This document shows, in pieces, positions 1-10,646 of a DNA stretch of 64,000 bases (position 1 is the first letter of the stretch; every line of letters starts with the position of its first letter). The position numbers and the translations under genes were made by a program. The notes beneath the pieces are model-generated. The model worked only from the letters and a program-made list of their open reading frames with translations. It made no database searches and was not told the DNA's origin. Source of the DNA: Chaenocephalus aceratus (taxonomy: Eukaryota > Chordata > Actinopteri > Perciformes > Channichthyidae); contig CM043785.1 in NCBI GenBank assembly GCA_023974075.1, positions 24,369,169-24,433,168 of the forward strand, given 5' to 3'.

Positions 1-217
1 AGTGTACAACATCACATGTAATTTCACCTTTGATTCACGTTTGAAAATGCAGCATTTCGCCACATGCTAATGCTAACCGGAAGTGAAGCATTTTCAGAAT
101 AAAAGTATTAAGTTAATAGTTAGTGAACTTCAGGTTTTTCAGAATAAAACTGATTTAAATTAAATAGTGTATTTAATTCAAATTACGCCATATCAACATT
201 GATTTTAATTTCTAACA
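1..217 (-). repeat. 3' LTR of the retrovirus-like element, truncated by window edge
   Basis: It is nearly identical to 13357-13566. I see about one substitution, a one-base indel and a small insertion near 130-138. It begins (minus strand) with TGTTAG at 217. The preceding purine-rich tract, plus-strand ATCCCTCCTTAC at 218-229, fits a polypurine tract. Confidence 0.85.
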
Positions 218-2896
218 ATCCCTCCTTACATACCCTTTAAGGTATGTAAATAATATTGAAATCAATGAGTTCTTCATCCGAACATTGCATGGTACATAAC
301 TCATAAAAGTAAAAAAAAATACAAATAAGAATACATATTCATCATAACTATGAAGTTTTTCATTTGTGCATAACTTCTAGCTTAAACCTTTAATGTCACT
401 TCGTAAAATAGCAGCAATTAGCTTGGTATGGAAAACGTCTAACTCCCTCCTTTCACATCATAAATCATCTTCTTACTGTATCTGGTGTAAAAAAAAAAAA
501 GCACTTGTTCTTTTACAAAGTATAAGAAGGATTAAACTATATGAAAATAGCTAAATATTACTCTTTATTTACTTTTACTGTGTCTCTGGAGGAATAATTC
601 AGAACCTGCTGATATTTGAATCTTACTACTGGGCATATGTTACAAACAAAAAACATCTTCATGGTGAACTAAATAAAATCCTTGTAATCTTTCTCAAATC
701 TAAATATAACAATGAACTATTCCCGTTTGTGGTAAAGACACACAATAACGTTATGTAATACAATTTCATTATGGATTCAAAAACAACTAAAGTCATGATG
801 CTGTCAGAGTGAATGATTTCCTGAGTGTATCTGTCCTGTAAGGTACGTCATTCTCTGCTTGGACCGTGTGCAGAAATCCCATCGATTCACCTGGCAATAC
901 GGCTTCCACCTGTCTATTATCAAGCTGAAAAATGAATCCAGAATTCCAACATACTGTCATCAAATGTCTTTCTATTATGAATTTAAATTAAATGTATATC
1001 CCCCATAATGAACTAAACAATAAAGTCTATGGCTTTTACTTCTAATTCTTTAACAGGCTAGTTACAAGATGTTGTCTAAATTAAATTCGGTCTCATTACA
1101 TTACTATGTTTTAGCTTAACTGTAATATGTTCTTTCTACATTTCAAACCTCAGTTACTGTCTGTTAAAATATTACAAAATTGTTTCATTATCACAGGTCA
1201 ACTTCTTCAGTATTCCATTCTGGAATTACATCTCTCACAGTAGCCCCTTGGCCACTGATTCTGCATCTGTGTTACCTGTTATAACTCAATCAATATTTAG
1301 AAACATGTCAACATTCATCAAACAGTATCTTATCCCCAGATATGGAGCAGGTTCATTATAAAACTATCATTCAATGCTCAGTTTGAACATCTGGGTTGGG
1401 GCGGTAGGTTTCTGTCAATCCTTAAAAGAAAAATTTAAATTGTGAATTTTACAGCCATGTTGACATTATACATTATACACACTCCCCCCTTTTTACACAT
1501 GAACTCATGTGTAACAAAACCCTATAATGGGGAGGGGGAAGAAAAACTGTCAGGTAAATATTGGTTAGGGACATAACGAACATTATTTACAATTGTACAT
1601 CCATTATCATTATTTCCACAGTGAAAAGAAGTGTTTCTCTCCGTCCTTCAGATTTTAGTTTGAGTTTTACATTTGCAAACCGCCAACTCCTGTGGGAGTA
1701 AAATATCAAGTAGATTAGAAACGGGTCACATGTGCGGTTTCCCCTTTTGTGGAATTTTTAGGAAAACTCTAATTTCCCTTGGAGCTCCAAAATAATATGT
1801 TAGTCCAAAAACATGCTTGGTTAGTTATTGTTTTAGAATCATGCAGTTACACTGATCACATGCCGGCATTCATTCACACTCACACCGTCTGGTTGTCACG
1901 TCAGGTTTAGTCAGGTACACCCCAGAGTCAGTCATGGACAGTGCTTTTGTCACACTGTCAGTCAGGGTCAAAGGTCATTTGGTCTCGGTCTTTTGGCCAT
2001 GTCGTGCTCTGCAGAGTCTTTTCAGAGGTAATTCAGCATAGGCGGGTACCCTTTATCTACAAAAATATATCATATGCGGAGCGCCATTCCTTATTCATTC
2101 ACGATTTCAACTATGATTTTCAAGATGGTTCTAACTTTTCATTGGGACTTCTGCCTCCCACCTTTCCTGAAACTTGGTACAAAACTCACTTCCTTAGAGT
2201 ACTACTACTAATGCAATTCATTTACACCATTAGTATTAAAATGTCTAATAGATATATTTCAGAAACTTGTGTAGATCACTATTATCTTGTGTCAAAACAT
2301 TACTAGGATCTGTGTAGCTCTGCTATGCATTTCATAGCTCATCTTCAATTCTGGTCAACCTAAAAATCAATGTTAAACTCTTTAGCAGTGTGTGGAACCC
2401 TGGATGTCCGAACATGCAACAATTACTCCCTCCTTTATCAAGGATTTAAAAACAGAAGTCATTTCATATTTCCAACTATGCCACAATGGTGAAATCAATT
2501 ATTTAGATTGGAATACTATATCTGGCTTGGCACTAGCTCTCCCTTTAACATTATCCATACAGATAAAGATTTGTCTTATAGAGTGGTTCCTAAAACTATC
2601 CCTTTAATGGTGATCAATATTGTAACAAATGAGATCACTACTTTATTCACACGTGAATACAAATCTCTTAAAGAATATGTTGTTAACATGATGAAAAGAT
2701 TGAAGAATATGGTTCTACTCTGTCATGTCTCCCCCTTTATCCCACAGTGTGTTTTAGGATGATTTTCTCATTTTACTTTAATAGTTTCCTCTTGACTGCT
2801 ATTTTTATTTATCAAGTCTAATTCATGGTTAATAAATATTTTTGTCTTTACGTATTTATGAAGTTAATTCAAGTTCTTTAAATGTGCGTTTTGTGA
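218..2896 (-). other. 3' internal part of the retrovirus-like element, no recognised gene
   Basis: AT-rich sequence where env would be expected. I found no convincing envelope protein, zinc motif or membrane-fusion segment on either strand. Short plus-strand ORFs at 1941-2306 and 2392-2762 have no recognisable features. A second purine run (minus strand AAAAAGGGGGGA, around 1482-1495) could be an accessory polypurine tract. The interval continues at 7194-8371 on the other side of the nested LTR element. Confidence 0.5.
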
Positions 2897-2901
2897 ATAA
2901 G

Positions 2902-3278
2902 TGTCACGGTCGAGTGAAGGAAGCAGGACCCAAATGCAGATAACTCTTGAGAAACCCTTTATTTCAAGGATAAATGAACAGAACACTCTCCGGTGAACTC
3001 CGTCACCAACAAACAATGACCCAACACTGAACACAGACAGAGACAAGACTAAATACAAGAAGGGGTAATCATGACAACGAGAAACAGCCGGGCAGGGGAG
3101 GAGAAACACAAGGACAACAGGTGAACACAATCGGGTAATCAGGGAGGGAAACAGACAGAAAGCAGACAGGCAGGAAATGGGGGTGAACACTTAACACAAT
3201 AAGACAGGAAACCCAAAGACAAGAAAAACACCAACACAGACAAAACTACAAACGTGACATAACATGTGAATTGTGACA
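2902..3278 (-). repeat. 3' LTR of the young LTR element
   Basis: 377 bp. It looks identical to 6812-7188 and has TGTCAC...GTGACA inverted termini. The stop codon of the internal ORF (3246-3248) lies inside this LTR. Confidence 0.9.
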
Positions 3279-6200
3279 GAACCCCCCCCTCAAGGGACGG
3301 ATTCCAGACGTCCCTAAAAAAACCAAAACAAAAAAGTCCAAAACCCCAAGCAGGGTGGGCGGAGGTGGTCCGGAGGACGGGTCTTGGGCTGACAGCCCAG
3401 GAACACAGCGGAGGACCAGGAAAGGGTCTCGGGCGGACGGCCCGGGGGGCAAGGTACAGTCCAAAAAGGGGGATTCGGGCGGACTGCCCGGGGACAAGGC
3501 AGAGAACCAGGAAGGGGTCTCGGGCGGACGGCCCGGGGTCAAAACAGAGTCCAAGGTGGGGACCATGGAGGACCGAAGGCAGCGGCAGGAAGAGTCAGGG
3601 GGCCGGGCCCGAGGGCGAAGACCGCAGCTCTCAGGGGGCCGGGCACGAGGGCGAAGACCGCGGCTCTCAGGGGGCCGGGCTCGAGGGCGAAGACCGCGGC
3701 TCTCAGGGGGCCGGGCTCGAGGGCGAAGACCGCGGCTCTCAGGGGGCTGGGCACGAGGGCGAAGACCGCGGCTCTCAGGGGGCCGGGCTCGAGCCGGTGT
3801 CGACCGGACAGGATCAGGAGGCGGTCGGACAGGCTTCGGCAGGATCCCCCACGGAAAAGGACCAGGAGTTGGCAGGAACCCCGGCGAGACCGGTGATGGA
3901 CATGGGGCTGGCAGGGCCCCCGGTAGAACCTCCAACGGCACGGGATATAGGGTTGGCAGGACCCCCGGCAGAAGAGTATTCTGCGGGACCTCCAACGGGA
4001 CAGGAGAAAAGGTTGGCAGGACCCCCGGCAGGGGAGTAGATGGCGGGACCTCCAACGGCACAGGACACAGAGCTGGCAGGACCCCCGGCAGGGGAGTAGA
4101 CGGCGGGACCTCCAACGGGACAGGAGAAAGGGTTGGCAGGACCCCCGGCAGGAGAGTATTCCGCGGGACCTCCAACGGCACAGGACACAGAGCTGGCAGG
4201 ACCCCCGGCAGGGGAGTAGACGGCGGGACCTCCAACGGCACAGGACACAGGGCTGGCAGGACCCCCGGCAGAAGAGTATTCTGCGGGACCTCCAACGGCA
4301 CAGGACACAGGGTTGGCAGGACCCCCGGCAGGGGAGTAGACGGCGGGACCTCCAACGGCACAGGACACAGAGCTGGCAGGACCCCCGGCAGGGGAGTAGA
4401 CGGCGGGACCTCCAACGGCACAGGACACAGGGCTGGCAGGACCCCCGGCAGAAGAGTATTCTGCGGGACCTCCAACAGCACAGGACACAGGGTTGGCAGG
4501 ACCCCCGGCAGGGGAGTAGACGGCGGGACCTCCAACGGCACAGGACACAGAGCTGGCAGGACCCCCGGCAGGGGAGTAGACGGCGGGACCTCCAACGGGA
4601 CAGGAGAAAGGGTTGGCAGGACCCCCGGCAGAAGAGTATTCTGCGGGACCTCCAACGGGACAGGAGAAAGGGTTGGCAGGACCCCCGGCAGGGGAGTAGA
4701 CGGCGGGACCTCCAACGACACAGGACACAGGGTTGGCAGGACCCCCGGCAGGGGAGTAGACGGCGGGACCTCCAACGGCACAGGACACAGGATTGGCAGG
4801 ACCCCCGGCAGGGGAGTAGACGGCGGGACCTCCAACGGCACAGGACACAGGGTTGGCAGGACCCCCGGCAGGGGAGTAGACGGCGGGACCTCCAACGGCA
4901 CAGGACACAGGGTTGGCAGGAGAGTATTCCGCGGGACCTCCAACGGCACTTGCGTAGGGGCTTGAATAGGGAATGGAGAGGGAACTCGAGCGGAGACTTG
5001 AGAGGGGACTCGAGAGGAGACTGGAGAGGGGACTCGAGAGGGGACTAGAGAAGGGAACACGAGAGGGGATTTGAGAGGGGAACTAGAGAGGGGACTCGAG
5101 GAGGGACCAGAGGAGGGACCAGAGGAGGGAACTCGAGAGGGAACTCGAGAGGGGACTCGAGGGGGAACTGGAGAGGGGACTCGAGATGGAAACAGAGAGG
5201 GAACTCGAGAAGGGACTACAGAGGGGACTAGAGGAGTAACTAGGGAAGGGAACTCGAGAGGGGAACTAGAGAGGGGACTCGAGGAGGGACTAGAGGGCCT
5301 AAAGGAGGGACTAAAGGAGGGAACTCGAGAGGGGACTCGAGGGAGAACTCGAGAGGGAACTTGAAATGGAAACAGAGAGGGGACTCGAACAGAGACTAAA
5401 GAGGGGACTAGAGGAGAGACTAGAGGAGGGACTAGATGAGTAACTAGAGAAGGGAACTCGAGAGGGAAACTAGAGAGGGGACTCGAGGAGGGACTAGAGG
5501 AGGGACTAAAGGAGGGAACTCGAGAGGGAACTGGAGATGGAAACAGAGAGGGGACTACAGAGGGGACTAGAGGAGAAACTAGAGGAGGGACTAGAGGAGT
5601 AACTAGAGAAGGGAACTCGAGAGGGGAACTAGAGAGGGGACTCGAGGAGGGACTAGAGGAGGGCCTAAAGGAGGGACTAAAGGAGGGAACTCGAGAGGGG
5701 ACTCGAGGGGGAACTGGAGAGGGAACTTGAGATGGAAACAGAGAGGGGACTCGAACCGAGACTAAAGAGGGGACTAGAGGAGAGACTAGAGGAGGGACTA
5801 GAAGAGTAACTTGAGAAGGGAACTCGAGAGGGAACTCGAGAGGGAAACTAGAGAGGGGACTCGAGGAGGAACGAGAGGAGGGAACCCGAGATGGGACCGT
5901 GGCAACCGGGACCAGATCCGGCTCTGGAACCAAGGCAGCTGGGGTCGGGACCATGGCTGCTGGGACCAGAACTGGGGCCGAAACCCTGGCTGCAGGGACC
6001 GGAATAGCAGCCAGAAACATGGCTGCTGAAGCCAGAATCCTGTCTATAAGCTCCAGCTTCGACGCCGGAAACACGGCCGTATAGGGCGCTCCCGGAGCCG
6101 GGACCATAGCCGCTGGGGCCGGCCCTGGAGCCGGAAACATGGCTGTATGATCCAGCTCTGGAGCCCGGATCATGACTGTGTGGGGCGGACCCGGAGCCGG

Positions 6201-6809
6201 AAACATGGCTGCGGGAGCCTGCACTGGGGCAGGAACCATGGCTGCTGGGGCCGGGACTGGAACCGTGGCCGCTGGGGCCGAAACCGTGGCTGCTGGGGCC
6301 GAAACCGTGGCTGCAGGGGCCGGAACCGTGGCTGCTGGGGCCAGGACTGAGGCTGGAACCATGGCTCTTGGGGCTTGGGCTGCTAGTCTGGACTTGCGAC
6401 TCCCTCTCTTAGGAGCCTTTTGGAGGCTCCGCGGGCCTCCAAAAGCCAGAGTCCCAGAGAACGGCTCCTGGACAGGAGCAGGAACTGGGGAAGAAGCAGA
6501 GGTTGACTCCAGACGGAACACGCCGAGACGTATGGTGTCAGGTTGGGAATTGGGAGGCAGGGGGCTAGCATGCCTGGAGCTAGCAGGCCGGGAAAGAGGT
6601 TTGACCTCGACGCTGCCCAAAAAGTCCTCCACCCACTCGGGGAGCAACTCCCTCAACCAGGGCCTTGAGGTTACCTCCTGGCGTGCCGCAGAAATAACTG
6701 ACTGCCTCTCTTCAGTACTGGAGGCATATCTAAAGTCATTCCTCAAGCATGTTAACTTGTACTTCACCTCGTACAAACTGTCTGCTGGGTCCATTCTTGG
6801 TTGGGTCAT
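3246..6809 (-). CDS. Giant proline-rich ORF of the young LTR element
   Basis: An uninterrupted frame of about 1187 codons counted from the first ATG after the 5' LTR (6809); the frame stays open further upstream into the LTR. Residues 1 to about 90 look like a gag-type N-terminus (Met-Asp-Pro-Ala-Asp start, later Trp-Leu-Arg-Glu-Leu-Leu). The rest is low-complexity repeat. In order there are an Ala/Pro/Val stretch (about 6220-6370), a Pro-Ser-Arg/Leu-Val stretch (about 4970-5870), a 20-residue unit with PLEVP and PLPGVLP (about 3950-4930), and a 12-residue unit with ESRGLRPRA (about 3590-3790). There is no enzymatic motif. The product is probably a structural or packaging protein, or a by-product of repeat growth. 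Other frames across the repeats are also open, so length alone is weak evidence of selection. Confidence 0.55.
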   Translation of the reverse strand: MTQPRMDPADSLYEVKYKLTCLRNDFRYASSTEERQSVISAARQEVTSRPWLRELLPEWVEDFLGSVEVKPLSRPASSRHASPLPPNSQPDTIRLGVFRLESTSASSPVPAPVQEPFSGTLAFGGPRSLQKAPKRGSRKSRLAAQAPRAMVPASVLAPAATVPAPAATVSAPAATVSAPAATVPVPAPAAMVPAPVQAPAAMFPAPGPPHTVMIRAPELDHTAMFPAPGPAPAAMVPAPGAPYTAVFPASKLELIDRILASAAMFLAAIPVPAARVSAPVLVPAAMVPTPAALVPEPDLVPVATVPSRVPSSRSSSSPLSSFPLEFPLEFPSQVTLLVPPLVSPLVPSLVSVRVPSLFPSQVPSPVPPRVPSRVPSFSPSFRPSSSPSSSPLSSSPLEFPSLVTPLVPPLVSPLVPSVVPSLFPSPVPSRVPSFSPSSSPSSSPLSSFPLEFPSLVTHLVPPLVSPLVPSLVSVRVPSLFPFQVPSRVLPRVPSRVPSFSPSFRPSSPSSSPLSSSPLEFPSLVTPLVPSVVPSRVPSLFPSRVPSPVPPRVPSRVPSRVPSSGPSSGPSSSPLSSSPLKSPLVFPSLVPSRVPSPVSSRVPSQVSARVPSPFPIQAPTQVPLEVPRNTLLPTLCPVPLEVPPSTPLPGVLPTLCPVPLEVPPSTPLPGVLPILCPVPLEVPPSTPLPGVLPTLCPVSLEVPPSTPLPGVLPTLSPVPLEVPQNTLLPGVLPTLSPVPLEVPPSTPLPGVLPALCPVPLEVPPSTPLPGVLPTLCPVLLEVPQNTLLPGVLPALCPVPLEVPPSTPLPGVLPALCPVPLEVPPSTPLPGVLPTLCPVPLEVPQNTLLPGVLPALCPVPLEVPPSTPLPGVLPALCPVPLEVPRNTLLPGVLPTLSPVPLEVPPSTPLPGVLPALCPVPLEVPPSTPLPGVLPTFSPVPLEVPQNTLLPGVLPTLYPVPLEVLPGALPAPCPSPVSPGFLPTPGPFPWGILPKPVRPPPDPVRSTPARARPPESRGLRPRAQPPESRGLRPRARPPESRGLRPRARPPESRGLRPRARPPESCGLRPRARPPDSSCRCLRSSMVPTLDSVLTPGRPPETPSWFSALSPGSPPESPFLDCTLPPGPSARDPFLVLRCVPGLSAQDPSSGPPPPTLLGVLDFFVLVFLGTSGIRPLRGGFCHNSHVMSRL
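3590..3790. repeat. 36-bp tandem repeat, about 5 copies
   Basis: Unit containing CTCTCAGGGGGCCGGGC and GAGGGCGAAGACCGC, repeated with single-base changes. It encodes a 12-residue unit on the minus strand. Confidence 0.85.
3950..4930. repeat. 60-bp tandem repeat, about 16-17 copies
   Basis: Exact 60-bp period with sub-variants: GGGGAGTAGACGGC alternates with GAAGAGTATTCTGC, and CAGGACACAG alternates with CAGGAGAAAG. The period is a multiple of three, so every copy stays in the minus-strand frame. Variants recur in a higher-order order, which points to multi-unit duplication. Confidence 0.9.
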
Positions 6810-6811
6810 TC

Positions 6812-7188
6812 TGTCACGGTCGAGTGAAGGAAGCAGGACCCAAATGCAGATAACTCTTGAGAAACCCTTTATTTCAAGGATAAATGAACAGAACACTCTC
6901 CGGTGAACTCCGTCACCAACAAACAATGACCCAACACTGAACACAGACAGAGACAAGACTAAATACAAGAAGGGGTAATCATGACAACGAGAAACAGCCG
7001 GGCAGGGGAGGAGAAACACAAGGACAACAGGTGAACACAATCGGGTAATCAGGGAGGGAAACAGACAGAAAGCAGACAGGCAGGAAATGGGGGTGAACAC
7101 TTAACACAATAAGACAGGAAACCCAAAGACAAGAAAAACACCAACACAGACAAAACTACAAACGTGACATAACATGTGAATTGTGACA
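6812..7188 (-). repeat. 5' LTR of the young LTR element
   Basis: 377 bp. On the minus strand it is followed directly by the start of the proline-rich ORF (ATG at 6809). No tRNA match was recognised for the primer site just inside it. Confidence 0.9.
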
Positions 7189-7193
7189 ATAAG

Positions 7194-8371
7194 TGTGTTT
7201 ATGTGTAAACTCACTCATTCCCGTTCTCCTTTTCTCCTCCCCTGGTTTTCTCAAGCCGTGACCCCGGCCTCCTCACTTCTAATCGACCATGCCAACTCCT
7301 CTGATTCTGTCTTCTCTTCAGTCCATCAGCTGTTCAATCCATCCGCTGTAACTCTTTTAGGCAGCCATTGGCCCAGTTACATCTGCAGCCCCCAGCATGT
7401 CACTGTTCTTGCACTGCTTTGCATTTCATCTCCTCCTTTACAGTCTCTCTGCTGTTTTTATGAAGGGCGGATTCTGCTCTCATGTCCCACACTTTGCTCT
7501 TGTGCCAAATCTTGTGGCTCAGCTTGGAACTTCATGGTCCCGTCTGAGGGACTGATGAGCGTAGATCTCTGCCTGTCAGCAAGCTGTTTGGTTCTGGATG
7601 CCACAGGTGGAGATAGTTCTGGCTGCAGTCTTGTTGTTGTTGTTTCAGCTCTGGTTCTCTGTCTGTTCGATGGAGAAGGAGGATTCTCCTGTTGGGTTAG
7701 GTCTTTTGTCTGCTTGGAGGGTCGGGATCGTAGCCTTTCTAACTCAGAGGGGGAGTCCAGGTCTCGGGACGCATTACCTATAGGAAGTCTAGCACACTGA
7801 GGTTAAATAAATCCAACCCTTTCCACTCTGACTCTTTCTAATCATACTATCTGTCTTAATTGTTAAATGCCATCTAAACAACATAATTGATGTCTACTAA
7901 TGATATTACAAAAACTCACTCTAAAAATGGTTTCATCCATTGCTACATATTTACCCAACATAACTCTTTCAGGAAACCATTTTCTCCTATAAATTGAAAA
8001 ACGTACATGTTTCCAGCATCACATATTCCACACACTACGAAAGAACATCTCCATATTTTCTCCAATATTTTAAATCCCACTGTTTCTTAGAATGATAGTA
8101 AACCTGCAGAGCACACTAATCAGATCACAGCAATGAAATTTGACTCAAGTGTAGGCCTATGTCTACTTTCCATTATACTTATTACTTTTGCTGAACATTT
8201 ATTTATATTGTCTAAATTCCTTGTCTATGATGTGCAAACAGTTCGAGTGTAAAATGTGTTTTTCTCAATGTAATTACACTACAGATTCTTGAGTTTACTC
8301 ATCTCCTGGTGCTGTCCTTGTAAAAAATGTTCAATTCCTTATTGTTTTGTACCAGTTTTCCAAAATCAGTT
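7194..8371 (-). other. Retrovirus-like element interior, no recognised gene
   Basis: This continues 218-2896. A plus-strand ORF (7183-7800) starts in the neighbouring LTR element and has no recognisable features. The minus strand has several stops. I see no supported gene. Confidence 0.45.
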
Positions 8372-8600
8372 CTAACTGCCGTGCCGTTTCAGGAAAGGTG
8401 GCGGTACGGCTACACAATGTGTAAGTGGGTGCCAACATGGTCCTTTTTTAACTTTGATCCGGAGTGCATCTGCAGTGCGTTCTACAACTTCCCATGGTCC
8501 ACTCCATACAGGTTGCAATGAGTTCATCTTGTGGATTTTTACATTTACCCAATAACCTGATCCAACAGAAATATTCGTCATGGCCCTGGCATATGCTTCC
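8372..8600 (-). pseudogene. Integrase C-terminal tail of the retrovirus-like pol
   Basis: The minus-strand frame ending at 8372 contains the pattern S-L-Q-P-x-W-S-G-P-W-E-V-V followed by a W-H-x-L-T-H-C motif. This is typical of the SH3-like C-terminal domain of retroviral integrases. It lies only about 100 bp after the gag zinc knuckle. Protease, reverse transcriptase, RNase H and the integrase core are therefore missing, which indicates a large internal deletion. Not functional. Confidence 0.7.
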
Positions 8601-8619
8601 GCCTCAATATTTCTAATAT

Positions 8620-10646
8620 CTAACACTGGTTCTCCTCTGCATTGTGAGGTGCTACCTTGTGGTGGATATTGCTGAGTGGGGCAATCTCTGGCCAGATGTC
8701 TACAATCTCCACATATGAAGCAGCCATCATTCCTTCTTCCTCTCCATTGTCCCTTTTGTTGATGCTGTATGGGAGTGTATACCCTGTTGAAAATACTGTG
8801 GTGCTTGTGGCTGTACTTGCTGTTGAAGATACACAGGTATTTGCTGTTGAAGATACTGTGGTGCTTGTGGCTGTACTTGCTGTTGAAGATACACAGGTGT
8901 TTGCTGTTGAAGATACTGTGGTGCTTGTGGCTGTACTTGCGTAGGAAGATACACAGGTGTCTGCTGAACCTGGTTTGGTGGACATACACATCCTCCTCCG
9001 CTTTGTTGAACTGTTGGAGGTGTCCGCCCTGCCTTCTCTGCTAGTATGGCCATCTGCTTTGTCGATTTGTTATTTTTATTAGCTTTGGCATCTTTCTCAG
9101 CTACTTGTATCTTCAAAAGTCTTAGTTGTAGTGTTTTCATTTCTTCATCATTTTCCCACTTTGTTGCCTGGTATTTCATATCGTGGTGAATGAGATGTAG
9201 TCTCCATTCTTCAATGGGTTTAGCGACTAATCCCACCACGTCTGCCTGCACTGATCGGGGAAGGGCTTTAATTACAGCGTTCTTCCACAACATTACAACA
9301 GCCGGAGAAACGTCATGCCGTTCTCCAGTGTAGTCCTCCCACACTCCTTCACATCTCTTCAAGAAGGCATGCATTTCTTCCTCCGTGCCTTTCCTCAGGC
9401 TGTTGAGGGCATGTAAACTGCGTGTTGTCGGGTAGATGTGACGAATAGCAGCCCAATAATTCGACCTGATATTGTTGAATGAAGTTTCATCTGGGTCATT
9501 TGTGCAATTGGCCTCGGAATCTACTGCTCTTGCCCCTAGTCTTCCTTCTATCCGTCCAAGCAGGGCTCTCATGTCTCCCAAGCACAGGTGGTCTTGGACA
9601 GTGTACTTCTCCAGATCATTCACCCACTTCTGACCTCCTTTCGTGAGTGGAGGTAGCTTTGACACTAATGCTTCCATGTCCCTGTGAGTCCATGATTGGT
9701 ATTGAAATCCTCCTCTTCCAGCCGCTATCAATGGCATGAAGGTATGTGCACCGGTCTTGGTTCTTTTAGTTTTGGGGCATGTCCCAGGGTAATGTTGCTC
9801 GTTTCCGCTGTCGTCATTTTCATCTCCCTGTCCATTGGAATAGTCAGGAGAGTAGTTTGTCCGGCGTTTTCTTTGAGTTCTTTGTTCTTCTTGTTCTCTC
9901 CTCTGTCTATCTGCCATCATGTCCTGGAATCTTACATCTTCTTGTCGTCTTTCCGCCAGAAGTTGTTGGTATTTATCTTCCTTCCTTTGTCTTTCTAGAA
10001 TAATGTCATTATGGGCTTCAACTGCCTTCCGTCTTTCTTCAATAATGTCATTATGGGCTTCATCTGCCTTTTGTCTCTCTTCCATTCCTCTGATGAGTTC
10101 TGCTTCCATTCTTCTGTCGAGTTCCTCCAGTCTTCTGTCGAGTTCCTCCAGTCTTCTGTCGAGTTCTTCCTGTCTTCTGCCGAGTTCTGCTTCCACTCTT
10201 CTGCTGAGTTCTTCCATTACTGGCAGATCTTCTGCTGCTACCACATGTAAGCTGTTTGTCAATCCCTGGCTGGTATATTTTAGATAGAGAATCAGATTTG
10301 CAACCATAACTTTTCTTTTTTCAGCTTTTTTCATAGCGTTTTTAGCAGGTCCATACCGAGGGGGTTGTCCGGCTTTGATCCATGCTTTTTCCTGTTGTAG
10401 GTATTCAGCATTCTCATGTTCAACTACAGCTTTTCTATGGGCTTCCGTTGGTCCAGGTTGATCATCTGCTGGAATCAATCCTCTCGTTTGCCACTGCTTG
10501 AACAGTTCCTCTATTTGGTTCCATGTCTTCTGTCTTTTAGTGGGAACTGTCCCAGCATCTGACCAGGTGTTTACTCTCGCCTTAATATCTGCAGTTGTGC
10601 CTGCTCTGAACTTGGTGTCTTCTGGTGACATGTTTCTTAAGTACAT
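8620..10646 (-). pseudogene. gag-like gene of the retrovirus-like element, frameshifted
   Basis: A 639-codon minus-strand frame starts at 10646. Around residues 150-260 is a charged heptad-like region (repeated ELDRRLEELDRR, about 10060-10200), likely coiled coil. Near the C-terminus is a Gln/Pro repeat (PQAPQYLQQQ units, about 8790-8950). The frame is lost at about 8765-8790. The neighbouring minus frame then carries a CCHC zinc knuckle (C-x2-C-x4-H-x4-C, about 8690-8730), which normally ends Gag and binds genomic RNA. A one-base-type shift therefore separates body and knuckle. The identity rests on layout and the knuckle, because no diagnostic capsid motif was recognised. Confidence 0.7.

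Larger units (their letters stand above)
2902..7188 (-). mobile_element. Non-autonomous LTR retrotransposon, apparently very young
   Basis: Two 377-bp LTRs (2902-3278 and 6812-7188) start TGTCACGG and end TTGTGACA. By eye they are identical along their whole length. They are bounded by a 5-bp target duplication ATAAG (2897-2901 and 7189-7193). On the minus strand a polypurine tract with eight G's precedes the 3' LTR (plus-strand complement near 3281-3290). The internal region has one long ORF but no protease, reverse transcriptase or integrase, so it must borrow machinery, probably from a Ty3/gypsy relative. It is inserted inside the older retrovirus-like element. LTR identity implies a recent insertion. 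Confidence 0.9.

Noticed and set aside
1941..2306. 121-codon plus-strand ORF, considered as an env or host exon
   Set aside because: Wrong strand for the element, and no recognisable motif.
3355..4965. 536-codon plus-strand ORF with GRTPGRGVDGGTSNGTG repeats
   Set aside because: It is a by-product of the 60-bp repeat. The gag-like start, LTR orientation and polypurine tract all place the gene on the minus strand.
7183..7800. 205-codon plus-strand ORF
   Set aside because: It begins at an LTR junction and runs antisense to the retroelement. No domain, signal or conserved pattern was seen.
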